Source: Druceiella hillmani (lineage: Eukaryota; Arthropoda; Insecta; Lepidoptera; Hepialidae). Taken from it: a stretch of 64,000 bases of DNA. The notes under the pieces are model-generated. The model did no database searches, was not told the DNA's origin, and saw only the letters and a list, made by a program, of their open reading frames with translations. Shown here one piece after another: positions 49,764 to 61,026 of the stretch (positions are counted from its first letter, which is position 1; each line of letters opens with the position of its first letter). The DNA lies in NCBI GenBank assembly GCA_039881145.1, contig JAYKKI010000087.1, forward strand, positions 6,706,001-6,770,000, read 5' to 3'. Position numbers and translations under genes: made by a program.

Positions 49764-50479
49764 ATCAAGCAAACATATAATGCTTTAAACTGATGAGAGT
49801 ATATAGAAAATATGGATATATATTTTGATAGATCAAAATACAATTTTTCTTCAAAACTTCCGACAGATTTATTAATGATTTGGATAAAATTATTTTTTTT
49901 ACATTTAATGTTGAGCGGGTAGGTTTATCAAAATTGGACGAACGATCACACATGTCGAAACCATTTGGCAGAAAAGAATGAAACTTTGTAGATTTGTAGA
50001 AAGTTGTGGCCCGACGTTACATTATTAATTTCAATTTCCGTTTTGGACGACAATTTTCAGTGGCGGGAGGGATTGTTAAAATAAATTTTTTAAAATCATC
50101 CTGTTGGGTATCAAATGATAATTTCAAGTAAGGTTGAGAAGTATATATTTTTTCCATTCTTTAATAGTTTTATTTAAAATTAAAAATCGCAAATGCCGAT
50201 GATAAGTCTTGAAATGACTACCACGGTACTTAATTTAATTTTTTTATCTATTATACTAAATGAAATCTAAATAAAAATGAAAATGTTAATGATAAGGACA
50301 AATATTATCATTTATTTTTTTCATATTTTACAGTAATCGAGTTATTATAATACTTACATACCACGGTTTATATCAATATTACATACTTAAAGGTTGTGTG
50401 GATCTTATATGCGATCGATACGGTGGTAAGTACGTTACATATGTTTCGAACCTGTACACAGTGGTAAAGAAAACAAATT

Positions 50480-50680
50480 TAGCTTGCGCTTAGCTTATTT
50501 CAAAAGTTTCTATAAAGAAAGACTTTTTGTGGCCATAAATATTTCAAAATTTTTAGGATTTACGATAACATGTCGAAGGATTGGAATGGAAAACTTATAC
50601 CAATGCCTTTGTTCCATACGTCCATCTGTCTGTCTGCTGATCTGTTTGTCCGTTAGACACTTTCAACTTTTAAACTAAAT
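50480..50680 (+). repeat. CTGTCTGTCTG-type interspersed repeat scrap
   Basis: CCATCTGTCTGTCTGCTGAT followed by CTGTTTGTCCGTTAGACAC (about 50620-50660) abuts the tandem array downstream. The short ORF here is a by-product. Confidence 0.45.
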
Positions 50681-50737
50681 AAGATAGAAATTAATATTTA
50701 CATATAATATCGAGTGATTTGACCCAAAATTATAATA

Positions 50738-51316
50738 GTCTTTAATATTTCATAAATGATTATACTTGCAAAGTCTCCAAAACATAAAAGAAGGAATGAA
50801 AATTGGTTGATCCGCAAACATTTTTAAATCCGATGTCGGGTGTGGGAAAGCAATCGAGTCTAAATAAGCGAAAGTTTTTCTTGTCTTTAATATTTCATAA
50901 ATTATTATATTTGCAAAGTCTCCAAAACATAAAAGGAGGAATGAAAATTGGTTGACCTGAAAACATTATTAAATCCGATGTCGGGTGGGGGAATGCAATC
51001 GAGTCTAAATAAGCGAAAGTTTTTCTTGTCTTTAATATTTCACTAATTATTATATTTGCAAAGTCTCCAAAACATAAAAGGAGGAATGAAAATTGGTTGA
51101 CCTGAAAACATTTTTAAATCCGATGTCGGGTGTGGGAAGGCAATCGAGTCTAAACAAGCGAAAGTTTTTCTTGTCTTTAATATTTCATAAATTATTATAT
51201 TTGCAAAGTCTCCAAAACATAAAAGGAGGAATGAAAATTGGTTGAGCTGTAAACATTTTTAAATCCGATGTCGGGTGGGGGAAGGCAATCGTGCCTAAAT
51301 AAGCGAGAGTTTTGGT
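50738..51316. repeat. 145-bp tandem repeat, four copies
   Basis: GTCTTTAATATTTCA begins units at 50738, 50883, 51028 and 51173: an exact 145-bp period without indels. Each unit contains GCAAAGTCTCCAAAACATAA, GGAATGAAAATTGGTTGA, AAATCCGATGTCGGGTG and CTAAATAAGCGAAAGTTTT. Units differ at only a few positions, so the array is recent or homogenised. The first unit is the most divergent. Confidence 0.97.
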
Positions 51317-51904
51317 CTAATGAATTTCAAACTTTAATAACGTGGCTAAAATATACACGGTGCTGTGATTTCCTTTCAAAAAATAAGGGTGAAAATTTAT
51401 GAAAATGCTTTTCCCGAATTCACGGCCAAAAGTCTCCACAAGCAAAAGTATACCAACAATTTTTGACCAAAAGGTTTGACACTCTTACAAAAAAGATATT
51501 AAAATACTTTCAAAGCCATTTTGTAACTTAGTTATACTATATTCTGTATATAATAAATGCAAATTTCAAATAAATTTAAGGATTCCAAACAAACATTTAG
51601 TTTTATTTAAATTAACGATACGTGATCGACGTTTGATGAGGGAAGGCGATTCCGTAGCCATTACACTGTCGTCTGTGCTGCACGATTCAATTCTTATTGA
51701 GTATTTTCTCCTACAGTTGACAAACTTTGGCTATCGTTTTGGCTTCTTCCAAAATAAAACGTTGGTTTTGGAGATCTTTGTTAATGTTAATAATTCATAT
51801 CTTCTTAGGTGCCGTTGTCTTTTCAGATAGCCTATATTTCTTACCAGAGAAATTTTAGTGGCAAATGATCTGGATTCATTCAACAAACGTGACTTTTTCG
51901 GCCG
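51317..51904. other. Unassigned, possibly LINE downstream part
   Basis: The minus frame 51949-51731 (SCENRPKKSRLLNESRSF, then RNIGYLKRQRHLRRYEL) follows directly from the LINE RT fragment to its right. It may be the eroded end of the same ORF2, though it matched no motif. Confidence 0.35.
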
Positions 51905-52150
51905 ATTTTCACAACTCAGTTGAATCGAGGATTTGTCGAAGGTATGCATTTAAAAAACCTCAGATTTTTTTCTTATCCCATTTTATCAATGTATAGGCTT
52001 TAGGTCCGTGAAGAAGGATAGGTAAGATAAGTGCTCGGAATAAATAGAACTAGATCTTGAGGGATATGTTGCTTCGATTCCAGATAAACTCTTTGAGCGA
52101 GGTAAATGCTGTCGCTGCGATTAAATTCCGTTGCTGATCTCATTGTAGCC
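51905..52150 (-). pseudogene. LINE reverse-transcriptase C-terminal fragment
   Basis: On the minus strand, 52046 down to 51912 reads LFRALILPILLHGPKAYTL, IKWDKKKI, a stop, GFLNAYLRQIL, DSTEL. This corresponds to the segment following the RT palm/thumb in many non-LTR retrotransposons (L-F-R-A-L-V-L-P-x-L-L-Y-G-S-E-T-W-T-L-T-K-x-D-x-R-x-L-x-x-F-x-x-x-C-L-R-R-I-L). Upstream, 52150-52047 probably holds the preceding N-R-R-I...A-x-x-A block in another frame. One stop and at least one frameshift. It lies about 75 bp from a hammerhead-bearing repeat copy. Confidence 0.8.
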
Positions 52151-52222
52151 GATATTATTTTGCTATTAATTGTGTTTATCCTTAAGCCATAGGATTAGGT
52201 GACGCTGACAAAATGATATAAC

Positions 52223-52345
52223 AATTAAATGAAACAACGTGATGTAGTATTATTTCTATTTTATTTAGGTTCTTTACTACGACCTAGGTTTTGTTGTATT
52301 AAAACATTTTCAGGTGGACTATTAGCAAAGATAGATCTTTGCTTT
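52223..52345 (-). mobile_element. Penelope-type terminal repeat, solo fragment with decayed hammerhead
   Basis: The plus strand shows AAATGAAACAACGTGATGTAG, TATTATTTCTATTTTATTTA, ACTACGACCTAGG and CAGGTGGACTATTAGCAAAG, the same order as 32380-32490 and 60848-60960. No RT or endonuclease adjoins it, so it is a solo terminal repeat or non-autonomous copy. Confidence 0.85.
52272..52330 (-). ncRNA. Hammerhead ribozyme, decayed copy
   Basis: Minus strand: CTTTG, eight loop bases, CCAC, CTGAAAA (G8 changed to A), helix II remnant, CAAAA (G12 changed to A), CC-TA-GG, TC, GTAG, TAAAG. Two invariant residues are lost, so it is inactive. The distal helix I pair CTTTG/TAAAG is conserved. Confidence 0.78.
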
Positions 52346-53750
52346 TATTATGGAGAATAAATCTTAAAAATGACAGTGTAATTAAGTTTTAGTGAGATTT
52401 CTGAAGATTAGGTTGGACGTAAATTAATTTAGCCTATGTAAATTTATGTTTGTAGATTATCACTTGTATGAGTAATATACACGTTTTTGTCACGATTTGT
52501 GTATTCATGGTTTATATTAATAGAATATTGGTTCAATTATTAATAGCCGTATGAACAATTCCATCGAGAAATAATTGTGAGCTTGAATAAAAATAAAATA
52601 ATAACTAATTAATATCTTGTGCAGATATTGGAAAATCAATGCACCCTCATAGTTACATAAATTTCAGATTGATATTGTTTTAAAAAATATAACTTTCGTA
52701 AAATGGAAACATTTTTAGTGAAAATTGATTTTTATTTACACGTGTTAATTGGAAATGCGCGTGCAAGTTTAAAAAAGGTAATTTCTGTTGAGTGCTGAGA
52801 AACATATTGTATCGTGAATCGTATCTTTTTTAAATAATCTCCACCCGTTTTATATAACCCATTTAACCATTGTGATGCGCACGTTTAAATGTAGATAACA
52901 TTTAAGTCTGCGAGTATCAATGGCCGTTAGTGTCAATAATCCTCTGATCATTTTGATTGAGTGCTAAGAGATTGCTAAAAAAATTCCTGGAAGTAAAATT
53001 ATTTCCTTGTTATCATAATTAGAATCAGAATTTATTTGGTATATTTAACTCTAAATTGTCTTTCATTTCAACAGATAGTTCGATAACCTTATTCCTTTTT
53101 TACTAGCCCGTTTTATCGAATCAATAGAAAAACACTTTGAAATATTACGATAACAGATTAATTCTCTTTAACTATGGTGAAAATTGTGGCGGTCATTCAT
53201 ATCCATAAAGTAATAACGGTTTAGTCGTAATTTCGTACGATCTATGATAATTTCAATTCATTTAAAGCTTAAAATCTTTATTATTTTTACTGGCGAAACT
53301 GAGTGGTTTGAACTTATCTTCCTATAATTAGCTAGCAGCTGTTTTAGGGTTTCTGCCATTGAAAATAACCGTTTTTTAACAATCATACTATGTCAGTCGT
53401 TCTTTAGAAAATTACCTACGCTAATAATAAGTTATGATATTACCATAAAACAATAATTTGCAATAACATTTTTAATTAATAGGCTTACAATATTAATTAA
53501 ACGAAATACAATAGAAAACATGTTGTGGTAACAAATTGTATTATTGTTAAGTTGAGTTTTAACAATCATTTTTATTACCCGAACATTGTTGATATCTTGC
53601 TAATGCTTTTACCACAGATTGAAAATTAAGAGGGTCTTAATACAATCCCATACATTTTAGATTCCCTGTTAAACCTTAACATCACAACATACTATTACGA
53701 ATTGAAGTGACGCGCTTATGTTATGAATTATATATGTGCATGTTTGTGCG
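52346..53750. other. A+T-rich DNA, nothing identified
   Basis: No repeat or coding motif noticed. Confidence 0.5.
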
Positions 53751-53860
53751 TGTATATATATATATATATATATATATATTGTATATATTTATATATATAT
53801 ATATAGATATATATATACACACGCATATATATATATATATATATATTAATATATATATAA
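53751..53860. repeat. Interrupted (AT)n microsatellite
   Basis: Alternating AT/GT with breaks TTGT, TTTAT, TAGAT, ACACACGC and TTAAT. It generates the poly-Tyr/Ile ORF in this place. Confidence 0.95.
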
Positions 53861-56275
53861 CACAATTCAATAATGTCCAGCTAAGTATTTAAAATTTCAA
53901 ATATTGGATTTTAATCAATTTAAGGCATTCCATTTTTCATTTATAGATCAAAAATAATGTAATGTGAACATTTTTCTTCCAATATTAACGAACAATAATC
54001 TATTTGTAAGCTCTTGGGGTACTTATAATAAATGTAATTTTTATTTCCACTCTCACTAATTTTTTTTATTAATTCTTCTATCTCCGATTTTTATGTTGTG
54101 TTTTCGTATAGAACCCATATCAATAATTTTACAAATATATAAGGGAATGTGTTGGTGGTATTTTATTATATATTCCCGTGAAATTCCAGTTTGCATATAG
54201 TGCTTTGTTATGTCATATAAAATAATTACTGTTTTTATTAAGTTTATTAAGTTTTTGTATTATTGCATTTGTACAGCACCGCGTTCCACCCAAGCGGGAA
54301 GAATTAATTTTGTTTTTGCATTCGATACATAATATTTTTGTGCAACGAATTTTCGCATATCACTACGTTTTTATTGCGATTATAATGTAGAAATTTTAAA
54401 GGAATTAGTTCTAGTCATTTGTGGGTAAATAAATGTTTATATACAATTTTTTATAGCAAGTAAAATACATATGATGTTACAAATATAAAAAGTATCTGTA
54501 AACATTTATATAATAATTTAGGAACAAAATTTTATTACAATCGGTTCAATGGTGTATGCGCTCAAATCTATGATGAACAAACAAGCAGACGTTTTTCATT
54601 TTAGTTTTTTTGTTGCTATATCTGTTATTTCCAATTTATTTTCATCGATACCCTAACTTACAAAAAACCAAACTGAAAAAAAATTAAAATAATCGTAGTA
54701 ATTACAGACTCTTGATCCAAGTGACTAGAAAACTATCATAAGTTTGTCATATTTTGGGGAAAGATGTATTTACATCTTTCTGTGTAGAATTTAGCAAACT
54801 AAATTTGTTGATATTTGCGTTAACCGGAAGCATAAACCGGAACTTGTTTTAATATATCTATATTTACTTTTTTCTTTTCCATAAATTTTACAATGTATTG
54901 CGAAAACTGTTGAGTGAGTAATTAGGAAATATTATTAACTGATAATGGTACACTGGAGATCAAAGCAAATTAGACACAATCTTTGTTTTTAATACTTAAT
55001 TATTTCAAATCATCTATTAGAATGATATAATTATACCAAAGGAAGTTGGAGATTTTAAAACATCAAAATCATAAAGATAAATTACTTCGGAATAGACAGA
55101 AAAACGACAATGAAAAAGAAACAAGACCGATGATTTTGAACAGCATAGAAACAAGACCCCTTTTTTGTAAATAAGATAATAGGAAATATAAATCTAATTA
55201 ATCAGAATCATAATCAATTATAACAATTTCATAGAAACGTGGATGGGAATTTTTTAATTATATTTGGGAATTGGCATGAAATGAAAGCTAAGAACTTAAA
55301 AATTAAAATATAAAAGAGCTTAAACATAACGGAATAATATGACAATATCTACTACCACTGAAATCTAACTTGTATGTTAATTTTCCGTCTAAATTGAATT
55401 TGGAAAACAAAACAAAGGTCAAACCATATTATAACTTTTTATATATTCGTAGTATCTTTACATAGTAAATACAAGAGATTATATTTCACAAAAGTAGTGG
55501 GTAATAATAATAAAAGTAAGGCAAAATAAGGGAAGTTTTTCATATAGTATAAATTTCAAGTCTTTTGTTGGTATACTTATTAATCAAACAAAAAATCTGA
55601 TGATTCACTGGCAAAAACAGATGCGCGGTCACCATGCTCGTTAGAATTAAAACATTTTTGTAGATTGTTAGTCTGAAAATAAACAGGGAAATATTAATAT
55701 TCGCATGCAATGAAAACAAGAAAATGTAATCAAAAATTATATTATAATTATTATAAAGTAAATTATTCTGTGTAAATATTCTGAACGAATACTTTCACAC
55801 TAATTGTTTAATTTTTACTAAACTTAAAATTTAATATAACATATTCAAGCCAATCATTCGAAGAATTGTATTAAGGTAAATACATTTAACTAAATATAAA
55901 TAGTTTAAGTCGGATACAAGTTTAAGATACATTCAGATTTTATAAGCGTTATAAAGTTCGAAATTGAGGTTCTAAAGTCAATTTCGAATTACAAAGTAAA
56001 GTGAATGAGGAACAGCGAGCCGCTCTAGCCCACACATGGTGATTCACTTATTTTCTCCTTGTACCCAATTCTTCAAATGGTTTAACGCAATTTTACTAAC
56101 AATCTGCTATTCACTACCACGCTGTGTAACTAGCAGTGAAAAGAGAGAGAGAATCTTTATTCATCGCTTGCTCCCTCCAGCAGATATCCGTCTTTTCACT
56201 TCTTGTTAGAATTTTGATTCTGAAAAAAAAAGTGGCAAAGCAATCCATTAAAAATGTATTTGTAAAATAAAACAG
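53861..56275. other. A+T-rich DNA, nothing identified
   Basis: A less A+T-rich patch at 56000-56220 carries a 10-bp inverted repeat AGTGAAAAGA / TCTTTTCACT and nothing recognisable as coding. Confidence 0.5.
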
Positions 56276-56545
56276 TTTTCTGGGTTTTATACCTCAAAAG
56301 GAGGAAACAGAACTCATAAGTACGTCTGTTTGTTCACAACCGTTTTTCTTAGAAACCGCTTATGTAGAAATTTGAAATTTGGCAAAGTAATAAAAACATG
56401 TTAACCCTCGCGGATAAAAACATTACAATGAAAATTTTAATAACATTAGAATGAAAATATTGGAGCAAAAATTTTAGAAACTTTGCAAGGTAATAAAATA
56501 TATAGACCATCGCGGAGAAAAATATTAGAATAAATTTTAGAAAGA
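56276..56545 (+). repeat. Interspersed repeat copy 2 with internal duplication
   Basis: ATACCTCAAAAGGAGGAAAC, GTCTGTTTGTTCACAACCG, TTTTTCTTAGAAACCGCTTA, GAAATTTGGCAAAGTAATAA, then CATGTTAACCCTCGCGGATA. The last part is repeated in diverged form at about 56480-56530 (GCAAGGTAATAAAATATATA then GACCATCGCGGAGAAA). A further CATGTTGACCCTCGTGGATT occurs at about 57079. Confidence 0.65.
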
Positions 56546-57610
56546 CAAATGAAATGCTAGAAATCTAAAAAGAACATAGTCGATATTGCCTAATATCGCC
56601 CCTTTCTATCGTCAACAACTGGGCATCTGTTTTATTAATAAATATAAATTAGTTTTTTCTTTACCTATTCACTTTACGGGCGCACATAATTTTATTTTAT
56701 GAAACACATTAAATTACAAAAATTTCTTAGTGTTAAACACAAATATTTTGAATCTTTGTTTGTACGATTATTAAAAATAAATTTTTATTTCAATAAAAAG
56801 CTGCTTTAAAAGTAGTCAGAAAATTATTATCGAATTTATAAAATTGTGCCAGTAGTTATCGGTATTATCGAATATGATAAGAGTTTTTAAAAGGAAATAA
56901 AAGAAGAAAACGGCATGAAGTTATTTCGAAACTAAAAGAAGAAATGCGGGAAATTTAAAGGAAAATTACGTACGAATTTTCCTATGGGACTGACCCGAAT
57001 TAAACAATTTGGTGGTTGTCTCTCACTTTTTTCAAGTATTGCTTCAGCGATTTTCGCTTTTCTGCTCTCTTTCTCTTTAACATGTTGACCCTCGTGGATT
57101 AAAATATAACTAACTCTACAAGCACTTTGCACTAGCAAGAAGCAGAAAAGTAACTACTCTATAAGTTAATATAATCGCTCTCAAAAGGAAACAAATATCC
57201 AAAAAAAATACTGAGATTTTGTGCGGTGTGGATATCCCTCAAAACAAGTATTTCAACCAATTAGGCAATAAAACTGATAATGTGTGATTTGCTTTAGTCC
57301 TTTAGGGAAAAAATTACGCCAATATTTTATAAGATATGAATATCGGATAAATATTACTTTGTTTATATTTTGATTGTAAACTTCCTATTTCATTTATAAA
57401 TGTTTGTGTGTAAAACTAAATTATGCTGAACGGTTTTAAGAATATAAATACTATCTTTTTTAGAACAATAAATTCATGTAATTATATCTAAACAAGATAG
57501 AGAATATTTCTCAATTGTAGATTATCAAGGTGATTTTTTTTCGTTTTCACTTATTTATTTGATTGTTTGTTTCATTCGAATTAATTTTTGGCTATCATTT
57601 TTCAAAATGT

Positions 57611-57890
57611 CGTCGCTGTAGTGTGTTGAGTTGATCAAAAGGATCACAAGCCTGTAGCGGCAGGCCGCACCGGAGGTTCGATTCCTGGACGCTAGCCGAG
57701 CGGAGCTGGACTGGTTTTCTGGTTGAATATACGATATGGATCTCGTAGAAATAACTCCGCCATATGAATCAATTAGATACATTAAAATAAGTAAGCGAAT
57801 AAATAATACTAAGCAGGTTTGGGAACAGCCTTTATTAACATTATATCTAGGAAAAGGTCTGATATGGCACCAGATATTTAAAAGCAAATA
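57611..57890 (+). mobile_element. tRNA-derived SINE-like element
   Basis: GGTTCGATTCC at 57675-57685 is a perfect RNA polymerase III B-box. About 55 bp upstream TGTAGTGTGTTGAG (57618-57631) is a degenerate A-box. Between them GCCTG-TAGCGG-CAGGC (about 57650-57665) could be a former anticodon arm, with a six-base loop instead of seven. The T-arm pairs only partly and the acceptor stem does not close, so it is not a working tRNA gene. Downstream CTAGCCGAGCGGAGCTGGAC and A+T-rich sequence to about 57890 may be the SINE body. The open minus-strand frame across it is fortuitous. Confidence 0.55.
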
Positions 57891-58280
57891 AAAAGCTTAC
57901 TAATGACTTAGATTGGTTGGCAAAAAAATTAATTATATATTATTCACGATCATCTGTAAATCTTAGAGTGTTTTGTTAAGAAACGACCACTCTTAAGGGC
58001 AGCTGCTGATTGTTAGATCATTTAAAATTGTATTGGACGCCTTAGGCAGCCTTTCAAATTTGAAGTACGTAACCATTTGGACTAAACTCAAAAAACAATC
58101 CAAAACTTTCCCAATTTAAGTCTTTAACTTGATTACTTCCATTGACATCCAAATGTCAAAGTCGGTTGCTACTTATTAAAAGACTCGCGAACCGAATGTA
58201 TATAATGCCATTCATTGTATCTTCGTAGTTGTAATTCGGTATGTTTCAAAATGCAGAAGTAGTCCTTATGTTTTTTTGTA

Positions 58281-58314
58281 AATATATATATATATATATG
58301 TATGTGTGTGTATA

Positions 58315-58371
<57 letters not shown>
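58281..58371. repeat. (AT)n microsatellite with GT interruption
   Basis: Alternating AT with a GTATGTGTGTGTAT segment near 58300 and a further G at 58320. Confidence 0.96.
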
Positions 58372-58374
<3 letters not shown>

Positions 58375-58726
58375 AATGTAAGGTCAACATGAAATTAGTC
58401 ATTTACTTATTTATTGTGGCAAACTTGTTACTACAAAAGCAAAACGACGCTTCAAGAGCAAGGAGATAAGGATGGGTTAAAATAGAAGGTATTAAGATAA
58501 ATAATATAATTTGAGGCAACTTTTGCACATCGCAGACAACGAGAGTGCACTTTGATTGGAAAGATTCTCCATAAAAGAAAATCTTACGACTAAAATCATT
58601 TACTTGAGAATACGATTTGTGATGTCATAGGCCACCATCTTTTATAGTTAAAATAAAATTATTAATGTAAACTTGAATTAACAAATGTGGTAAATTAGAT
58701 ATTGATATTTTCGATAGAAGTTTCTG

Positions 58727-58835
58727 ACGGTAATAATAGCATGTGATTTGATGGGGTTGATCATAAGGCCCTGCCTATTAACCCACTGAATAATCGATTG
58801 AATAAATGAGTCCTCTTGCATCTTTTAGCGACCTA
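58727..58835 (-). pseudogene. LINE reverse-transcriptase fragment (jockey/CR1-like)
   Basis: On the minus strand, from the ATG at about 58822, MQEDSFIQSIIQWVNRQGL is followed without a stop by MINPIKSHAIITV. This corresponds to the RT segment after the Y-A-D-D box of jockey/CR1-like elements: a D-x-x-x-I-x-x-W-x-x-x-N-G-L-x-I-N-P-x-K-S-x-A-x-x pattern. About 35 residues are readable; neither the Y-A-D-D box nor other RT motifs can be followed. A foldback hammerhead repeat copy lies about 125 bp to the right. Confidence 0.72.
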
Positions 58836-58957
58836 CTGGACCTCGTTGTTCTATTACTTTATAGTAGTATCCAAACCAGATCTCCACTAATACATTGTAA
58901 CTAACGGAGCGACCGAATAAACGAAAGCGTAAAAAGCTGGTTTAAAATTTATTTAAA

Positions 58958-59085
58958 GAAATTTCTATTTTATTTAAATTTTTACCACGACGTAGGTTTG
59001 ATTTTATGACAACATTTTCAAAATGTCGTCATATAATGAAATTTAGGTCACGGTAAAGAATTTAAATAAAGTAGAAATAATGCTT
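58958..59085. mobile_element. Foldback of two decayed hammerhead terminal repeats
   Basis: Left arm 58958-59013 (TTTCTATTTTATTTAAATT, then TTTACCACGACGTAGG) is inverted in the right arm 59014-59081 (TTTAGGTCACGGTAAAGAAT, TTAAATAAAGTAGAAATAAT). The centre is GACAACATTTTCAAAATGTCGTC. The helix I side of each ribozyme has been lost at the centre. Cores read TTGAAAA...CAAA (minus) and TTCAAAA...GAAA (plus): both dead. Confidence 0.8.
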
Positions 59086-59659
59086 CATCTTCATTAAAGC
59101 TTACAGCTGAACTGTATTAAATTTTGCAAAAATAGTAAGAATTGATGCAGATAAAACTATGAAAACTCAGCCTCTATTGTTAGCAAAAGTTTTTTATAAT
59201 GAAACACAAATATATTATTTTAAAAATTTCTAGACACGAAAACGTCATAAGAAATCTATGCTGGGAATGTCGAAGTAATTTTAAACTTCAACAACTCGGC
59301 TAGAACTTGGAAGATGTTAATTTGTGTGAATGCTACCCCGACATTCATGAATGAATGGGTCTTTCAAACTGCACATGCACCAAATGGACTCATTATTTTC
59401 TATTGCTAGGTTTGCCATCTGCAAGATGTGTTTTAATAATTTTAACGCCATATGTATGCTATCGCTCATACCACTATCCTTTATTGAGTAAATGTAAGTT
59501 GAAATTGCAATTAAAAAAAAAAGAAAATTATTTCATTATACTAAACACGATTAATGTTTACATAAAAATATCAATGTCAATGTCCAATACTGCAATATCT
59601 TTTTTGCATTAAAAAATTACAATGTGTATAAAATTAGACGACACAGTAGCAAGGACAAA
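59086..59659. other. No recognised feature
   Basis: The ORF 59355-59612 begins with a Cys-rich stretch (MGLSNCTCTKWTHYFLLLG) but has no identifiable domain. The DNA at 59280-59470 is slightly less A+T-rich. Confidence 0.4.
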
Positions 59660-59663
59660 TATA

Positions 59664-59734
<71 letters not shown>
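59660..59734. repeat. (AT)n microsatellite
   Basis: About 73 bp of alternating AT after an ATATCT lead-in. Confidence 0.97.
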
Positions 59735-59736
<2 letters not shown>

Positions 59737-60843
59737 CGAATAAATTATGTACTTTATTTCAAAACAAAAACAACACATTTCTCTCGAATCGTTTTAATTC
59801 ATGACATTTTATATTAGACATTTCTAAATAACGTACATTTCGAAACATTACTAACCATAAATAATATTACGACACTTTCTTTACAAGAGTTTTGATTTCG
59901 AAAATTCAAGATATTGCTTTCACACAGTACACAAAACTTTGAACGTATTAAGAGGTTATCACATGGATGAAAACCTACGATTACTGTATTTGTTTTCTTC
60001 AATGTGTTTATGTAAAAAAATGTTATAACTATCTAAAGCTTTAAAAAGTTGTATAAAGGTTATTAGGACTATTTTGAAATTATATTTAATTATTTTACTG
60101 AATGTGACTTTGAAATATTAAACGAAACATTTTCTAAGGTTGATTTCAAAAACAATATATTGAAATATAATACAGATTATAAAAATAGTCGAGGAAATAC
60201 CTATCTTATTTAAGTTTACGGCAGTAGATAAAAATTTATGGGGTAAAGTCCAAAAGTTGGAATAATGGCTCTTTCAAATTAATTTACACAACCAAGACTA
60301 TCGTTAAAAAAGAGAAAAGTTTTTTCGTTAGAAAATTTTCCGAGTGTTCTCATTAGGAATTCAAGATAGATTCCTCCGAGCAATCTGTCAGAGGACTCAA
60401 AGACTAAAGTAATTATTTCTGACATATACATATTAGAAGTTTTTAGTATATAACTAAAATATATTATGGATAACTTAAATTGAAGGAAACTTGAGTAGAA
60501 AGACTATCAAGAATTATTAATTGGGACGGAACGAGAAGTGTTCGGTACACATGTTAAAATATGACTGTGAAGGGTAGATCGTTCTCAAGTATCCAAAAAT
60601 TAAATGGAATTAAATAATCGTTAGAAAGTTGGAAACATTTATGAAACATCGAAATATTATTAACTAACTTTCCTTCATTTTGAAGAATCAGAAATTAATT
60701 AACGAGGACCACAAATGAAGCCTAAAATGTAAACAAGACACTAATACGAGTATTATACGAAACACGTATTTTTCGAAATTAACAAAGATTTTTATTGATT
60801 AACATTGGTAAAAGCCTTTGTAAGAAATACATTTTTAAATTAA
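59735..60843. other. A+T-rich DNA, nothing identified
   Basis: No repeat or coding motif noticed. Confidence 0.5.
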
Positions 60844-60901
60844 TTTTTTTACGACTAAATGAAACTACGTCATATAGTATTATTTCTACTTTATTTAAAT
60901 T

Positions 60902-60960
60902 CTTTACCACGACCTAGGTTTCGTTGTATGACAACATCTTCAGGTGGGCAATTTGTAAAG
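60902..60960 (-). ncRNA. Type I hammerhead ribozyme, intact core
   Basis: Minus-strand order: CTTTA (distal helix I), an eight-base internal loop CAAATTGC, CCAC (helix I), CTGAAGA (conserved C3-A9), one extra U, GTTGT-CAT-ACAAC (helix II, 5 bp), GAAA (G12-A15.1), CC-TA-GG (helix III), TC (U16.1 and cleavage-site C17), then GTGG and TAAAG closing helix I. Every invariant core base is present. Predicted cleavage lies between plus-strand positions 60911 and 60910. The extra U between A9 and the first helix II pair is tolerated in some natural hammerheads, such as certain viroid and viroid-like RNAs. Very short helix III is typical of Penelope and retrozyme hammerheads. Structure was derived by hand; activity is inferred. 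Confidence 0.85.
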
Positions 60961-60968
60961 ATTAACTC

Positions 60969-61026
60969 TTACAAATTGCCCACCTGAATATATTGTCATA
61001 CAACGGAATCTAGGTCGTGGTAAGGA
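60969..61026 (+). ncRNA. Hammerhead ribozyme, decayed copy (right arm)
   Basis: Plus strand: TTACAAATTGC, CCAC, CTGAATA (G8 changed to U), helix II with one mismatch (ATTGT/ACAAC), GGAA (A13 changed to G), TC-TA-GG, TC, GTGG. Two invariant residues are changed, so it is inactive although all stems remain recognisable. Confidence 0.8.

Noticed and set aside
50738..51316. CRISPR array
   Set aside because: The repeated unit is a contiguous 145 bp with no short repeat plus variable spacer pattern, and the DNA is eukaryotic.
51633..51949. Overlapping plus and minus ORFs as genes
   Set aside because: They lie beside a LINE RT fragment. The minus frame may be part of its eroded ORF2 and the plus frame is its shadow.
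55597..55630. Hammerhead-like CTGATGA near 55597
   Set aside because: No GAAA after a plausible helix II and no closing helix I.
57611..57695. Functional tRNA gene
   Set aside because: B-box is perfect, but the acceptor stem does not pair, the anticodon loop has six bases and the A-box is degenerate. SINE head preferred.
57555..57887. 110-codon minus-strand ORF as a protein gene
   Set aside because: It runs through the antisense of the SINE-like head, including the B-box, and has no domain.
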